64,000 bases of DNA, from NCBI RefSeq assembly GCF_005886535.1, contig NZ_PNDS01000055.1:49349-113348 (forward strand), read 5' to 3'. Position 1 is the stretch's first letter, and every line of letters begins with the position of its first letter. Positions 1-7,947 of the stretch are shown here, one piece after another. The translations under genes were made by a program, and so were the position numbers. The stretch is from Pseudoalteromonas sp. S2755 (lineage in GTDB: Bacteria; Pseudomonadota; Gammaproteobacteria; Enterobacterales; Alteromonadaceae). The notes under the pieces are model-generated. The model was given only the letters and a program-made list of their open reading frames with translations. It was not told the origin of the DNA and searched no databases.

Positions 1-112
1 TAAGCCATCGCTGTTAAAGACCTACCAAACCATGCTTAAGCTTGAAGGGCTAAGTGAAAGCGAACAAAAGCATTTGCTCTCTGAAATCAAAGCATTGCAA
101 CACTTACATTAA
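1..112 (+). CDS. C-terminal end of an unidentified protein (partial)
   Basis: An open frame enters from the left edge (first full codon at base 2) and ends at a TAA at 110-112. It gives 36 residues, hydrophilic and probably helical, ending in ALQHLH. No family can be recognised from so short a tail. Its stop overlaps by a few bases the end of the opposite-strand esterase fragment at 104-379, so the two converge tightly. Confidence 0.45.
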   Translation, partial: KPSLLKTYQTMLKLEGLSESEQKHLLSEIKALQHLH

Positions 113-379
113 CTGATTTTTTCTAAAGTGATGATACTCACTCAAGGCAAGTGGCACGGAAACCACTGGATTTTGTGAGTGCCCCGCGTCCTCGCTAATG
201 CTGTGTCCCCAACGTACATTGGCAGGCGCATGCTGTTCAAGTGCATCTAATAAACCATGAAATGACCCCGTAATGATGTCATTCTCAGCACCACCAATGG
301 AAAGGTAAATATACTTAGGTTTGCCTTGAATATTGGCTAGGCTTTTTGCGAATGTTTTTGGAAAAAACAAACGCTCCCT
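104..379 (-). pseudogene. Remnant of an alpha/beta-hydrolase esterase (C-terminal part only)
   Basis: About 90 residues are readable on the minus strand. A possible TTG start lies at 370, and the frame is closed upstream by a TGA that coincides with the stop of the DUF808 gene. The sequence resembles the C-terminal third of putative esterases of the IroE/YbbA type: a KPKYIYLSIGGAEND strand-loop, then a region with GHSQNPVVSVPLAL that would carry the catalytic histidine. The nucleophile serine domain is absent, so the product cannot be an active hydrolase. An AAGGGAG sequence precedes the TTG, so a short peptide may still be translated. I infer a gene truncated by deletion next to the DUF808 gene. 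Confidence 0.5.
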
Positions 380-1288
380 TCAACCTTGTGCCTTTTTAAA
401 CACTGCCAGCAACTGACTTAGCACCGCCGCAATAATGACACCAATCACCGCACCCAATCCAAGCTTGGCGATAATACTCAAAAGCCAGCTCATTGCAGGG
501 AGCTGTTTTTCGATAGCGTGAACAATTTCTTCAAGTAAGTGGAACTGGTGAGCCAAAATATCAACGCCAACTAAAAGCATTGCCAACACACCGGCGACCG
601 ACAAAAACTTCATCAGACCATTGGCAAAATAAAGCAGCCCCTTACCCACTCCACGTTTTATCGCCGCAAGTGTAGTCTTACCTGCATCCTTAATCATGGC
701 TAAACCAATATCATCAAGCTTAACAATCAGGGCCACAATTCCGTAAACCCCGATTGTCAGCGCAAGTCCAATTAACGAAAGGACTATTGCTTGTTTTTCA
801 AAAGGCTGATCAGCAATCGCCCCCAGCGCAATAATGATAATTTCCGCCGATAGAACAAAGTCGGTAACGATAGCGCCCTTGATTTTGTCTTTTTCAAACT
901 CGACTAAGTCAACACGCTCATCCTCGAGCGCTTTGACAAACTCATCGGTTTCTTGCTGTTGCTCCTGACGGTGAAAAATAGCGTGGAGAATTTTTTCACC
1001 ACCCTCAAACAGCAAGTACAGCGCCCCTAAAATTAGCATAATGGGGATCATAAACGGCGCAAAATAACTGAAGGCTAAAGCGACCGGCACTAAAATAAAC
1101 TTGTTCAGCAAGGAGCCTTTAAACACCTTCCATACCACTGCAAGCTCCCGATCTGGTTTGATCCCACCCGATAGTTGCTCTGCGTTGACGGCAAGATCGT
1201 CTCCTAACACTGGAGCGGTTTTGGTTGCGGCTAATTTTGTTAGCGCAGCGACATCATCGAGCAAGGCAAGTAAGTTTGCGGATGGCAT
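380..1288 (-). CDS. DUF808 family inner-membrane protein (YedI-like)
   Basis: A 302-aa protein matching the DUF808/YedI family along its length. It has a soluble N-terminus (about 1-58, with LLALLDDVAAL), then hydrophobic segments near 62-95, 140-160, 167-190, 220-245 and 268-295. The family is conserved in proteobacteria but has no assigned biochemical role. The start is well supported by AAGGAG seven bases before the ATG. It is preceded on the same strand by the DUF2207 gene, with about 125 bp between them, so it probably has its own promoter. The length is normal for the family. Confidence 0.9.
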   Translation of the reverse strand: MPSANLLALLDDVAALTKLAATKTAPVLGDDLAVNAEQLSGGIKPDRELAVVWKVFKGSLLNKFILVPVALAFSYFAPFMIPIMLILGALYLLFEGGEKILHAIFHRQEQQQETDEFVKALEDERVDLVEFEKDKIKGAIVTDFVLSAEIIIIALGAIADQPFEKQAIVLSLIGLALTIGVYGIVALIVKLDDIGLAMIKDAGKTTLAAIKRGVGKGLLYFANGLMKFLSVAGVLAMLLVGVDILAHQFHLLEEIVHAIEKQLPAMSWLLSIIAKLGLGAVIGVIIAAVLSQLLAVFKKAQG

Positions 1289-1413
1289 AGCACACTCCTT
1301 TCGTTTAAGTTATTCATTAGGTGCGGTTGTCAAATAACTGCTTATGTAACGCGCATATAGTGCTTGCAAAAATGCCAACGCTCAATAAAAACAAAGTTGA
1401 AAAATCAATCGCC

Positions 1414-3387
1414 CTAAGTGTGTGGCTGTCTATCATACAGCGAACATGATATTGCAGGCATGACTGCTTCAAGACAACTTAAATGTTGTTTTAATTCTCT
1501 CGGCTCGGTAATTCTTTTATACCGGATCCAAGGGATTAGAGGCGTAGTGTCGTCCTGCTCTGTAGTTAGATAAGCCTCATACCCTTTTATCCATTCATTC
1601 AACAAACCAAATGCATATGCATAAGGTAACAATGCTTCGTACTCCGCTTTTTCGACTCCTTCAGCGAAGCAGTGCTGACTGTTAAGTTTAATGTATTGAT
1701 AAAATTGCTGAGACTGCAGTACCCAAGCTTTAAATTGCTTGGACGGCCCGATAAATAAAAAGAAAGCCGCAATAAAACCTAGGTAAAAGAAGTGAAAAAC
1801 CACACTGGTACCATTCACCAGCTCATCATCACCATCAATACACATCCATAATAAGAATAAATAGGTAGGAATATAAATTAACGCACGTACAAGCCACATT
1901 TCTCGGCTCTTTTTATCTTCGCTGCGATGTTCTATGAACATCTCTACAATAAGCACCGCAATTAATAATATAGAAGTGCACAATAAAACTACAATTAAAC
2001 TACCCGCAAACACTTGCCACCCATTGCCAGCACCAAGTCCAATCACAACAAAAGAAGCACCTAACCAAAGTAAAATAGGCACAATAAAAGCAAGAAAGTT
2101 TACATTATGCTGCGCTTTTCCCACTTCGGCATGATTCACATAATGGCATATTATTTTTGTGAAAGACGCCCTCCCCTCGTTTCCTTTGTTAATAACAAAG
2201 CGGTTTTTTATCACTCGTTTTCGCTTGCGTTTTCCACTCGAGTTTTGCACGTCTTGCTGTTGATAAAAGTAACGTTGCAGCTTACCACTTAACCCAACCA
2301 CCTCTGACTGGCTCGGCGCTTCGGGGTTTAACTGAATTTGGTGCAGCTTTTTTGGGTCAATATTACTAAATTCATCATTGTTTTTACCCCGTTCGCTAAT
2401 CGTTAACTGTTTCGCCACTGCAAGCTTTAACACCTCAGCTAACGCGTCTTTTGCTGTTAGCATGCGTTCGATATTTGCAGCAACCAGTTCTCTTACCAAG
2501 CAAATCGGTAAATCTGGTGGTTGAGTGGAACAAGGAAGCGCATCGGCAAGTTTTGGCAATGCATGGAGGCGCTTGCGCGTTTGCCACACAGCCAATGCAA
2601 ATAATATTAAAAACGGCAAAGCAATAAATAACACTCTAAACGGATACCATACTTTGCGGTAAAGGTAATTATCCTTAAATACACCTTTTTCAAACGCGAG
2701 TGCGATTTCTCCCTGTGCTTTATCTGCTATCTCAGATTGACTCTCGAATAGGAGCTGATTACGTCCATTAACTATTCCATCGCGTATCAAAAACGCATCA
2801 TTGTTTAGATGATCGACAAACAATTGGTGTTCCTTGAGCGTCGCAGTTTGAGGGTAGAAAATGGAGACAGTAAGCTTTTTAATTTTCAGATTAACATTAG
2901 GAAAGAGTGCATACGTCAATTCGTCCAATGCCGGATAAAATCGCATCCGGTTTTTTGATTGATATCGCACTTCAAATTGCTGAGCTTGCCCTTGCTTTGG
3001 AAGCTGCTCTTTGCTTATTACGAGCGTTACTGCACTTCTATCGTAGTTATACTTCAGTGCATAATGCACTTCTTGCTCATCGATTTTTACTGAGTCAATG
3101 CTGATATCGCTCAGATAGTGTGTACCATCTGGATATCTCACATCCAGCTCAATTGTTTGCGCGAGCCCCTGCCAATCGAAGTTTCCCCCTTGCAATATGC
3201 CTTGCTGAGTAACTTGAAGTGCACCCGTTTTATTAATATCGAGATTAACTTGTAGCTGAGAGAAGTGAGGATCCGCTACCGACGCATCTTTAAATCTTAA
3301 ATAAGCCAGGGAAGGCGCACTCACGAGCAATAAAATGATTGCCAGCAATCCACCATAAAGCGTGGTAAACCAAAAGCGTTTAGTCAT
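1414..3387 (-). CDS. DUF2207-like predicted membrane protein
   Basis: 657 aa. A signal-anchor at 10-30 is followed by an extracytoplasmic beta-rich region (about 30-245, with paired DVRYPDGTHYL and FEVRYQSKN strands), a transmembrane helix near 250-268, and a long cytoplasmic stretch with a KRKRKR patch near 390. Four more hydrophobic segments lie near 430-480, 500-515 and 530-550. This order fits DUF2207 (YciQ-like) membrane proteins, whose function is unknown. The match is by architecture rather than a signature motif, so the family name is tentative. AAGGA sits upstream of the ATG. It is probably monocistronic or weakly linked to the DUF808 gene. Confidence 0.6.
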   Translation of the reverse strand: MTKRFWFTTLYGGLLAIILLLVSAPSLAYLRFKDASVADPHFSQLQVNLDINKTGALQVTQQGILQGGNFDWQGLAQTIELDVRYPDGTHYLSDISIDSVKIDEQEVHYALKYNYDRSAVTLVISKEQLPKQGQAQQFEVRYQSKNRMRFYPALDELTYALFPNVNLKIKKLTVSIFYPQTATLKEHQLFVDHLNNDAFLIRDGIVNGRNQLLFESQSEIADKAQGEIALAFEKGVFKDNYLYRKVWYPFRVLFIALPFLILFALAVWQTRKRLHALPKLADALPCSTQPPDLPICLVRELVAANIERMLTAKDALAEVLKLAVAKQLTISERGKNNDEFSNIDPKKLHQIQLNPEAPSQSEVVGLSGKLQRYFYQQQDVQNSSGKRKRKRVIKNRFVINKGNEGRASFTKIICHYVNHAEVGKAQHNVNFLAFIVPILLWLGASFVVIGLGAGNGWQVFAGSLIVVLLCTSILLIAVLIVEMFIEHRSEDKKSREMWLVRALIYIPTYLFLLWMCIDGDDELVNGTSVVFHFFYLGFIAAFFLFIGPSKQFKAWVLQSQQFYQYIKLNSQHCFAEGVEKAEYEALLPYAYAFGLLNEWIKGYEAYLTTEQDDTTPLIPWIRYKRITEPRELKQHLSCLEAVMPAISCSLYDRQPHT

Positions 3388-3592
3388 TGTTCAAATCCTT
3401 TGAATACAAAGCGCTAAGTCTATATAACTCAGCGCAATTTGCGCAGCAGACTAAAGCAAATAAGGTCTAATTTCAACACTAAAGTTACCGTTAAAGATGC
3501 CGCTTTTGGCGAGTAGACCTAGATAATATTTGCACATCACCGATTGGCTTTTTAGCTATACGCACTCCCTTTTAGTGCAACTAACAACCGCC

Positions 3593-4522
3593 TTAGCGCA
3601 TAGTAATTGACACCGAAATAGCGCAGTGATCGCTGAGCATTCTCTCTTCAGACATATCCGCAAAAAAATGTACGCTGGGGTCAAATTTTACCGTGTTTGC
3701 AAGCTTGTTACTTAGCAATATATGGTCAATCGGAACAGGATAACGTGGGTGACAACCTGTCAGCGTTTTAGTTGCGTTTACCAAAGGTGCAGAAGCATTA
3801 TTTTGGTGCTTGGTTAACTGCTGCCAAAATTGATTGTCGCCATGGCTTAAACGATGATTGAAGTCGCCCAACACAATGGTGTTGCTATTTGCGCGTTTCT
3901 CCAACCAAGACTTAAGTACTGGTAGCTGCTCTGCCAGCAATCGACAAGCTTTTTTATCCGAAGTCGAGAAGTTATCAACAAAACAACCGCTTTTAAGGTG
4001 AACATTAAGCACTGAAAGCTCACCAAACTGAGTATCTAAGGTCACAACTAGGCCATGTCGTAGCCCTTCAACATTCACGCTAAGTTCGCTCACGTTATCC
4101 ACTTTGCTTGGGACAAGGTTATTTCTAATCGCAAACGCGGTTTTCTGCTGTGTGGACAGGTTGCCACTTTCTCTACAATCATACGTCGCGCTATCTGCTC
4201 GACTTGAAATCAGTAATTGCCATTCATTGCTTGGAAAGACCTGCTCGAGCGCTTTAACCGATGCGACCTCCTGCAGCGCAATAACATCAGCATTAAGCCC
4301 TTTTGCATAATCGCGCAATGCGCTTATCTCCTGCTTGTCACGAGGCCTACACCCTATGCTCGATGGATATGCTAAATGCTCCATGTTCCAAGTCGCAATT
4401 TTAAGCGGTGCGGCGGTTACTTGGCTGCTCACCGCAGCGATACCGATATTTGAAGGCTCTGACTGGCATCCTAACAGCGAGAGGCCAAAAATAGTGCTAA
4501 ATGCAATTAATTTTGTTGTCAT
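3593..4522 (-). CDS. Endonuclease/exonuclease/phosphatase-fold lipoprotein
   Basis: 309 aa. A short signal peptide ends in a lipobox with the lipidated cysteine at residue 19 (LLGC), so the enzyme should sit on the envelope facing the periplasm. All catalytic landmarks of the EEP (DNase I/sphingomyelinase) fold are present: Asn46 in TWNMEH, Glu85 in ALQEV, His175 in NVHLKSG, Asp220/Asn222 in GDFNH, Asp266 in PIDHI and Asp298-His299 in SDHC. The substrate could be nucleic acid or a phosphodiester or phospholipid headgroup; the sequence does not decide. It is the third gene after merC-like and DUF1826, starting 12 bp after the DUF1826 stop, so it probably shares their zinc-dependent control. 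Confidence 0.85.
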   Translation of the reverse strand: MTTKLIAFSTIFGLSLLGCQSEPSNIGIAAVSSQVTAAPLKIATWNMEHLAYPSSIGCRPRDKQEISALRDYAKGLNADVIALQEVASVKALEQVFPSNEWQLLISSRADSATYDCRESGNLSTQQKTAFAIRNNLVPSKVDNVSELSVNVEGLRHGLVVTLDTQFGELSVLNVHLKSGCFVDNFSTSDKKACRLLAEQLPVLKSWLEKRANSNTIVLGDFNHRLSHGDNQFWQQLTKHQNNASAPLVNATKTLTGCHPRYPVPIDHILLSNKLANTVKFDPSVHFFADMSEERMLSDHCAISVSITMR

Positions 4523-4534
4523 AATGAATCCAAT

Positions 4535-5173
4535 CTAGGCGATAAAATCTAACGTCAGTAGTAACCGCTTTTCCCCTGTAACTACTGCTGGTGAGCGATG
4601 CACTAAGCCACGACCTTCATTACCGTCCCAACGCTCACCTTTTAATAATGCCACATCCCCACAGGCAAGCGATATTGCGTCTGCTTCAGGAGAAATAGTC
4701 AGTTTGTTGCCATCCCTTGATACATGCTGGTTTCTAAGCCACTCGCTGCCAGCGCCTGCGAGTGTAGTCACCAGTCGTACTGGCACTTTATCAACATGAA
4801 ATTTCGGGCACATTGCAGTCTCGAGCGTTTTTAACCGTAAGCCAACGACGCGAAGCTCAAATAAGCAGCTAAACATATCCACAATTTCAATAATATGCGC
4901 CACCATCGTATCGCTAAAATTCAAACGCTTTAATGGCTCACTGACTTCGCAAGTGATCTTGCTAGTCGCAATTTGTAGGGCTAATTCTAGCTCTTTTGCT
5001 GTTTCTAAGTAGCGCCCAAACTCTGCTTTCAAAGCAGATGATAATGCATGTTGCCAAATCACAATATTGGTGTTGGGCTCATAAATCTTGGTTAACACGG
5101 TGGCATGCTCTGACTGCTGATGATGCAAAGAGTCCACGTCAAACAACGGCTCCATAGGCATAAGGCTATTCAT
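4535..5173 (-). CDS. DUF1826 domain protein
   Basis: 212 aa of DUF1826, with the family's conserved C-terminal half (FHVDKVPVRLVTTLAGAGSEWL, then CGDVALLKGERW, then a VHRSP segment). The histidine and cysteine in that half suggest a metal or haem ligand site of the cupin/oxygenase type, but this is inference. The family often occurs next to COG0523 GTPases and other zinc-homeostasis genes. Here it follows a MerC-like gene by 23 bp, behind a probable Zur box. GGAG lies seven bases before the ATG. It is cytoplasmic, with no signal or membrane segment. Confidence 0.85.
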   Translation of the reverse strand: MNSLMPMEPLFDVDSLHHQQSEHATVLTKIYEPNTNIVIWQHALSSALKAEFGRYLETAKELELALQIATSKITCEVSEPLKRLNFSDTMVAHIIEIVDMFSCLFELRVVGLRLKTLETAMCPKFHVDKVPVRLVTTLAGAGSEWLRNQHVSRDGNKLTISPEADAISLACGDVALLKGERWDGNEGRGLVHRSPAVVTGEKRLLLTLDFIA

Positions 5174-5196
5174 AGTAACTCCAAATAGGGTTTTAT

Positions 5197-5574
5197 TTAG
5201 TGAAAATTGCGACGCAGCGCATAGTTTCGAAGATGAGCGTAGGAGATGAGCATAGAGCCAAGCACTGTGAACAAGGTTTCTCCACCTTGTTCACCCAAAA
5301 AAGTTGCTAACACCAAGAGTGTGCAGCCCACGAGCCCTAAACTCACGACAAGACACGACTTATGCCGCACATAGCCAAACCCGAGAGCGAATATACTAAT
5401 GGGTATAACGGCTATTAGTAACCACTGATGAAATACCTCATCAGATAGCGCTAATAGGCCCGCAAAGGGAGGAAGTACAATTAATAAAAAAGGTAATATT
5501 AAACAATGGACTATACACAACATAGATAACCCAATTGCTGCCTTGTCTCCAAACGACTGCACTTTTGCGCTCAC
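5197..5574 (-). CDS. MerC-domain membrane protein
   Basis: 125 aa when started at the GTG at 5572-5574, which has AAGGAGA five bases upstream; a longer frame to 5625 has no ribosome site and would run into the operator. Four hydrophobic segments are visible. The first carries the MerC-type metal signature CIVHC near residues 20-24, and a second Cys/His site (RHKSC) follows. MerC was described as an inner-membrane mercuric-ion transporter, but stand-alone MerC-domain proteins without a mer operon, as here, are commonly tied to zinc homeostasis. It is the first gene of the MerC-DUF1826-EEP operon. A Zur-like box lies 31-45 bp upstream of the start. Confidence 0.85.
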   Translation of the reverse strand: MSAKVQSFGDKAAIGLSMLCIVHCLILPFLLIVLPPFAGLLALSDEVFHQWLLIAVIPISIFALGFGYVRHKSCLVVSLGLVGCTLLVLATFLGEQGGETLFTVLGSMLISYAHLRNYALRRNFH

Positions 5575-5604
5575 GCTTTCTCCTTCGTCATGCCTACACC
5601 AACT

Positions 5605-5619
5605 TGATACAATATAACA
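5605..5619 (-). promoter_or_regulatory. Probable Zur box
   Basis: TGATACAATATAACA matches the palindromic gammaproteobacterial Zur consensus TGTTATAWTATAACA at 13 of 15 positions, counted by eye. It lies 31-45 bp before the MerC start, where repressor binding would block transcription. The operon content (MerC, DUF1826) fits zinc-starvation control. Confidence 0.6.
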
Positions 5620-5795
5620 TACCAAACAAAGAAGAGTGAAACATTAAAAGCTGTAAAAATAAAAGGCCGCCGCGCCGTCTCTAAAAAGCGCATAACTGCG
5701 AGTGTTTGAAAGAGGGTAGTGACGTTAAGTTTTATCTTCAGAGACAGAAAAGTACAGGAAGTGCCAGATACAAAACTTAACTATTGCCGCGCTAG

Positions 5796-5841
5796 TCGCT
5801 TTTTAGGCTAAGCGAGTGCTTACACATAGCCAAAAAAGCGA
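5796..5841. repeat. Long inverted repeat (15-bp arms, one mismatch)
   Basis: Arms at 5796-5810 and 5827-5841 (TCGCTTTTTAGGCTA against TAGCCAAAAAAGCGA) pair at 14 of 15 positions around a 16-base loop. It lies just past the end of the HabA-like gene. A transcript from either strand would fold strongly, but no T-run follows the stem on either strand, so it is not a textbook terminator. It may stabilise the 3' end of the message. Confidence 0.6.
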
Positions 5842-5876
5842 GGCAAGTAGATGGTTTCTTTATGCATTAATTTCGA

Positions 5877-6308
5877 CTACCGCAGTATTGGCAGTAACCC
5901 AAAAGCCAAGAAGGTACAGGCAATTAGTGATAATAATGACCCAGAACGCACCATAATCTTAACGGTTAATTCTGCAGTGACAGTTGATGAAAATCCAGCT
6001 CCAGCGATTGGAAGTGCTATACTTGCACCTGTTACAGATGCCAAAGTTATTCCCAGCCAAATAAGGATAAACCCCAAGGCCGAGCCATAAGCCACAAAGA
6101 GTTCTAAAGATAAAGGCAGCTCGACCAACGACCAGATAACACCAAAGATCGCTAGGGCCATTCCACATTGAACAGCAGTTAAGTGAGCGGAAAGCGCCAT
6201 TCGGGAATTTTTAACCACTGGTATCAACGCACCTTGTATTAAACCGGCAAGAAACAAAGCCATTCCAATAAAGATGAGTCGAGCGCCTATCTGTGTAAGT
6301 TCTATCAT
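5877..6308 (-). CDS. Hydroxylaminobenzene mutase-like (HabA-type) membrane protein
   Basis: 143 aa from the ATG at 6306-6308, chosen because GGAG lies seven bases upstream; an in-frame ATG four codons earlier has no such site. Four hydrophobic segments cover most of the protein. The pattern LFLAGLIQGALIP, then NSRMALSAHL, then a VAYGSALGFILIW helix, then PIAGAG resembles hydroxylaminobenzene mutases, which isomerise hydroxylaminoarenes to aminophenols during nitroarene breakdown. Family members of unknown substrate are common, so the reaction should not be assumed. A Crp/Fnr-type regulator is encoded 171 bp upstream on the same strand. Confidence 0.6.
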   Translation of the reverse strand: MIELTQIGARLIFIGMALFLAGLIQGALIPVVKNSRMALSAHLTAVQCGMALAIFGVIWSLVELPLSLELFVAYGSALGFILIWLGITLASVTGASIALPIAGAGFSSTVTAELTVKIMVRSGSLLSLIACTFLAFGLLPILR

Positions 6309-6479
6309 GATGTGCTCCATGCATGTATAACACTTAGTTTGGCGACGCCACTTACACTCCTGAAGTTATCAATGTAAAGCGATGAGTTTTGTTCCTGATG
6401 GCTTCTAAATTTATGAGCGATATTCATTATTAATCTCCGTTGAAAAAAGCATGGTAAACAACGAAGTACTAAAGTTCAT

Positions 6480-7073
6480 TCACCTAGATTCATTTTTTAA
6501 TTTACTCAATGTTTGGGGAGCGACACCCAGATAAGAGGCCACATGATAAGACTTAACTTGCTTAAATATATAAGGGTATTCATCGAGTAAACGAGCATAT
6601 CTCTGTGCAGCAGTCTCAGACATGAGAGAAAGGACACGTTTGTATGTTGCAGAATAATAGGTGTTATGTATCCATGTCCGTGCTAATACCTCCCACTTTT
6701 TATCGTGCGATAAAAGCTTATCAAGTGCTTCCAGAGGCGCTACATAAAAAACCGAATCTTCAAGAATTTCAAAGTTAAGCATTGACCCTGTTTTTTCATA
6801 AAAGCTTACGCTATCGTCCATAAAGTGATTTAAACCATGCTTACTTTTTCCACGAAAATAGAGCTGCCAAGTATGATCTTTGCCATTTATATCACTTAAA
6901 TATGATCTGGCTAAACCACTTTTAATAAACCATATCTCATTAAACACCTCACCTGCATGATGTACCGTTGTTCCTTTTTTTACGTGTTTAATGTCAAATA
7001 TTCCGCAAGCATAATCCCATTCATCATCATTGACAGGAATATAATGCTCAATCATTTTTCTAAAATATTTCAT
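6480..7073 (-). CDS. Crp/Fnr-family transcriptional regulator
   Basis: 197 aa. An N-terminal cyclic-nucleotide-binding-type beta barrel (residues about 20-120, with GTTVHHAGEVFNEIWFI and KSGLARSY) is followed by a helix and a compact C-terminal helix-turn-helix (HVASYLGVAPQTLSKLK, about 175-195). The residues that bind cAMP in CRP are not evident, and no Fnr-type cysteine cluster is seen, so the effector is unknown. It resembles the short Crp/Fnr proteins common in Bacteroidetes and marine gammaproteobacteria. The gene lies upstream of the HabA-like gene on the same strand and may control it. Confidence 0.85.
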   Translation of the reverse strand: MKYFRKMIEHYIPVNDDEWDYACGIFDIKHVKKGTTVHHAGEVFNEIWFIKSGLARSYLSDINGKDHTWQLYFRGKSKHGLNHFMDDSVSFYEKTGSMLNFEILEDSVFYVAPLEALDKLLSHDKKWEVLARTWIHNTYYSATYKRVLSLMSETAAQRYARLLDEYPYIFKQVKSYHVASYLGVAPQTLSKLKNESR

Positions 7074-7265
7074 AGAACTACAGTTATTTTTTGTTAATTA
7101 GGCTGAAAATTAACGGCAAAAATAGTTAGTCATAATTTGTGAGTAACGCACAAAGCCCAATTGAAGTATTTTTATACTTCGCTTCCTCCGCTTTGATGTT
7201 AATAGTGAGGGTGTCACTTGTTTTGTGCTTGATCCTTTCTGGCTGAAATGGGCATGTACAATTTG

Positions 7266-7637
7266 TTAAATCTCATTTTTCGCCGAAGCATGCGCTAGGA
7301 TGATTCGCCACTTGCCGTTTATTTTTTGCCACACTTCGGAAATGTAGCTCGAGCGAATTATCCTATCTTTACCTATAATTTGGCAAAAACCAGTCACAGT
7401 TGTAACTGGACCCAACTGTTGATACTCCATTTGGGAGTTCTGAAAACTGGTAAAGGGTCCAAACCATTTCCCATTTAATTTGCGAGCCGCGATATTTTTG
7501 AGCCTAGCCGGGTTAGATTCAACACCTTGCCCAGATACAATAGAAAAATTCTCAGACTCAATTTGCTCAAGTGTAACTGTGTTACCATCCAAATAGGCTT
7601 GTAGCCACGCTTCTCTAATCTTTCTTATTTCTTCCAT
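7266..7637 (-). CDS. NTF2-like / DUF4440 protein
   Basis: 123 aa from the ATG at 7635-7637 (an in-frame TTG two codons upstream is possible). A helix with IREAWLQAYLDGN is followed by the typical curved-sheet strands, ending in SYISEVWQKINGKWRIILAHAS, which is the hallmark end of SnoaL-like DUF4440 proteins. These are small cone-shaped dimers that bind or isomerise varied small molecules; nothing here points to a substrate. No signal peptide. It stands alone with 190 bp or more on each side. Confidence 0.8.
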   Translation of the reverse strand: MEEIRKIREAWLQAYLDGNTVTLEQIESENFSIVSGQGVESNPARLKNIAARKLNGKWFGPFTSFQNSQMEYQQLGPVTTVTGFCQIIGKDRIIRSSYISEVWQKINGKWRIILAHASAKNEI

Positions 7638-7947
7638 GTTCAAATACTTCTCTCGAAATCTAAAGTCATGCCAAAAGGTTCACAACGCTGGCTAATATTT
7701 AGGAGCTAATCAATGTAGGCCAAGCAAGCTCTCACCATCCACCCTTTATTGAAGCATTTTTAAAGTGGGTTGATCACCATTATTCGTTTTATAAACCTAC
7801 AGTACCTAATAACTATATAGACGGCAAGGTTGGGCCGCTTCTTTGCTAACTAGCCTCTAGATTAAACCCCAATTAACATGATTTTAAAGTCGCATTTAGC
7901 GAGAAAAAGTGTGCTAAGAAATCAAGCTTTATTGACTTGGCTATTTA
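7638..7947. other. Intergenic region with a possible coding relic
   Basis: 310 bp. On the plus strand, 7703-7849 is an open stretch of 48 codons ending in TAA and lacking a start. Its translation has protein-like composition (for example FIEAFLKWVDHHYSFY and VPNNYIDGK). It may be the 3' relic of a lost gene. No terminator or promoter was clear. Confidence 0.3.

Larger units (their letters stand above)
5575..5876. other. Intergenic region with operator and long inverted repeat
   Basis: 302 bp between the MerC gene and the HabA-like gene. It contains the Zur-like box and a long inverted repeat at 5796-5841. I see no coding frame of interest and no tRNA. Confidence 0.6.

Noticed and set aside
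1101..1337. Plus-strand open frame of 78 aa within the DUF808 region
   Set aside because: It is antisense to a well-supported gene, and its translation is low in ordered structure.
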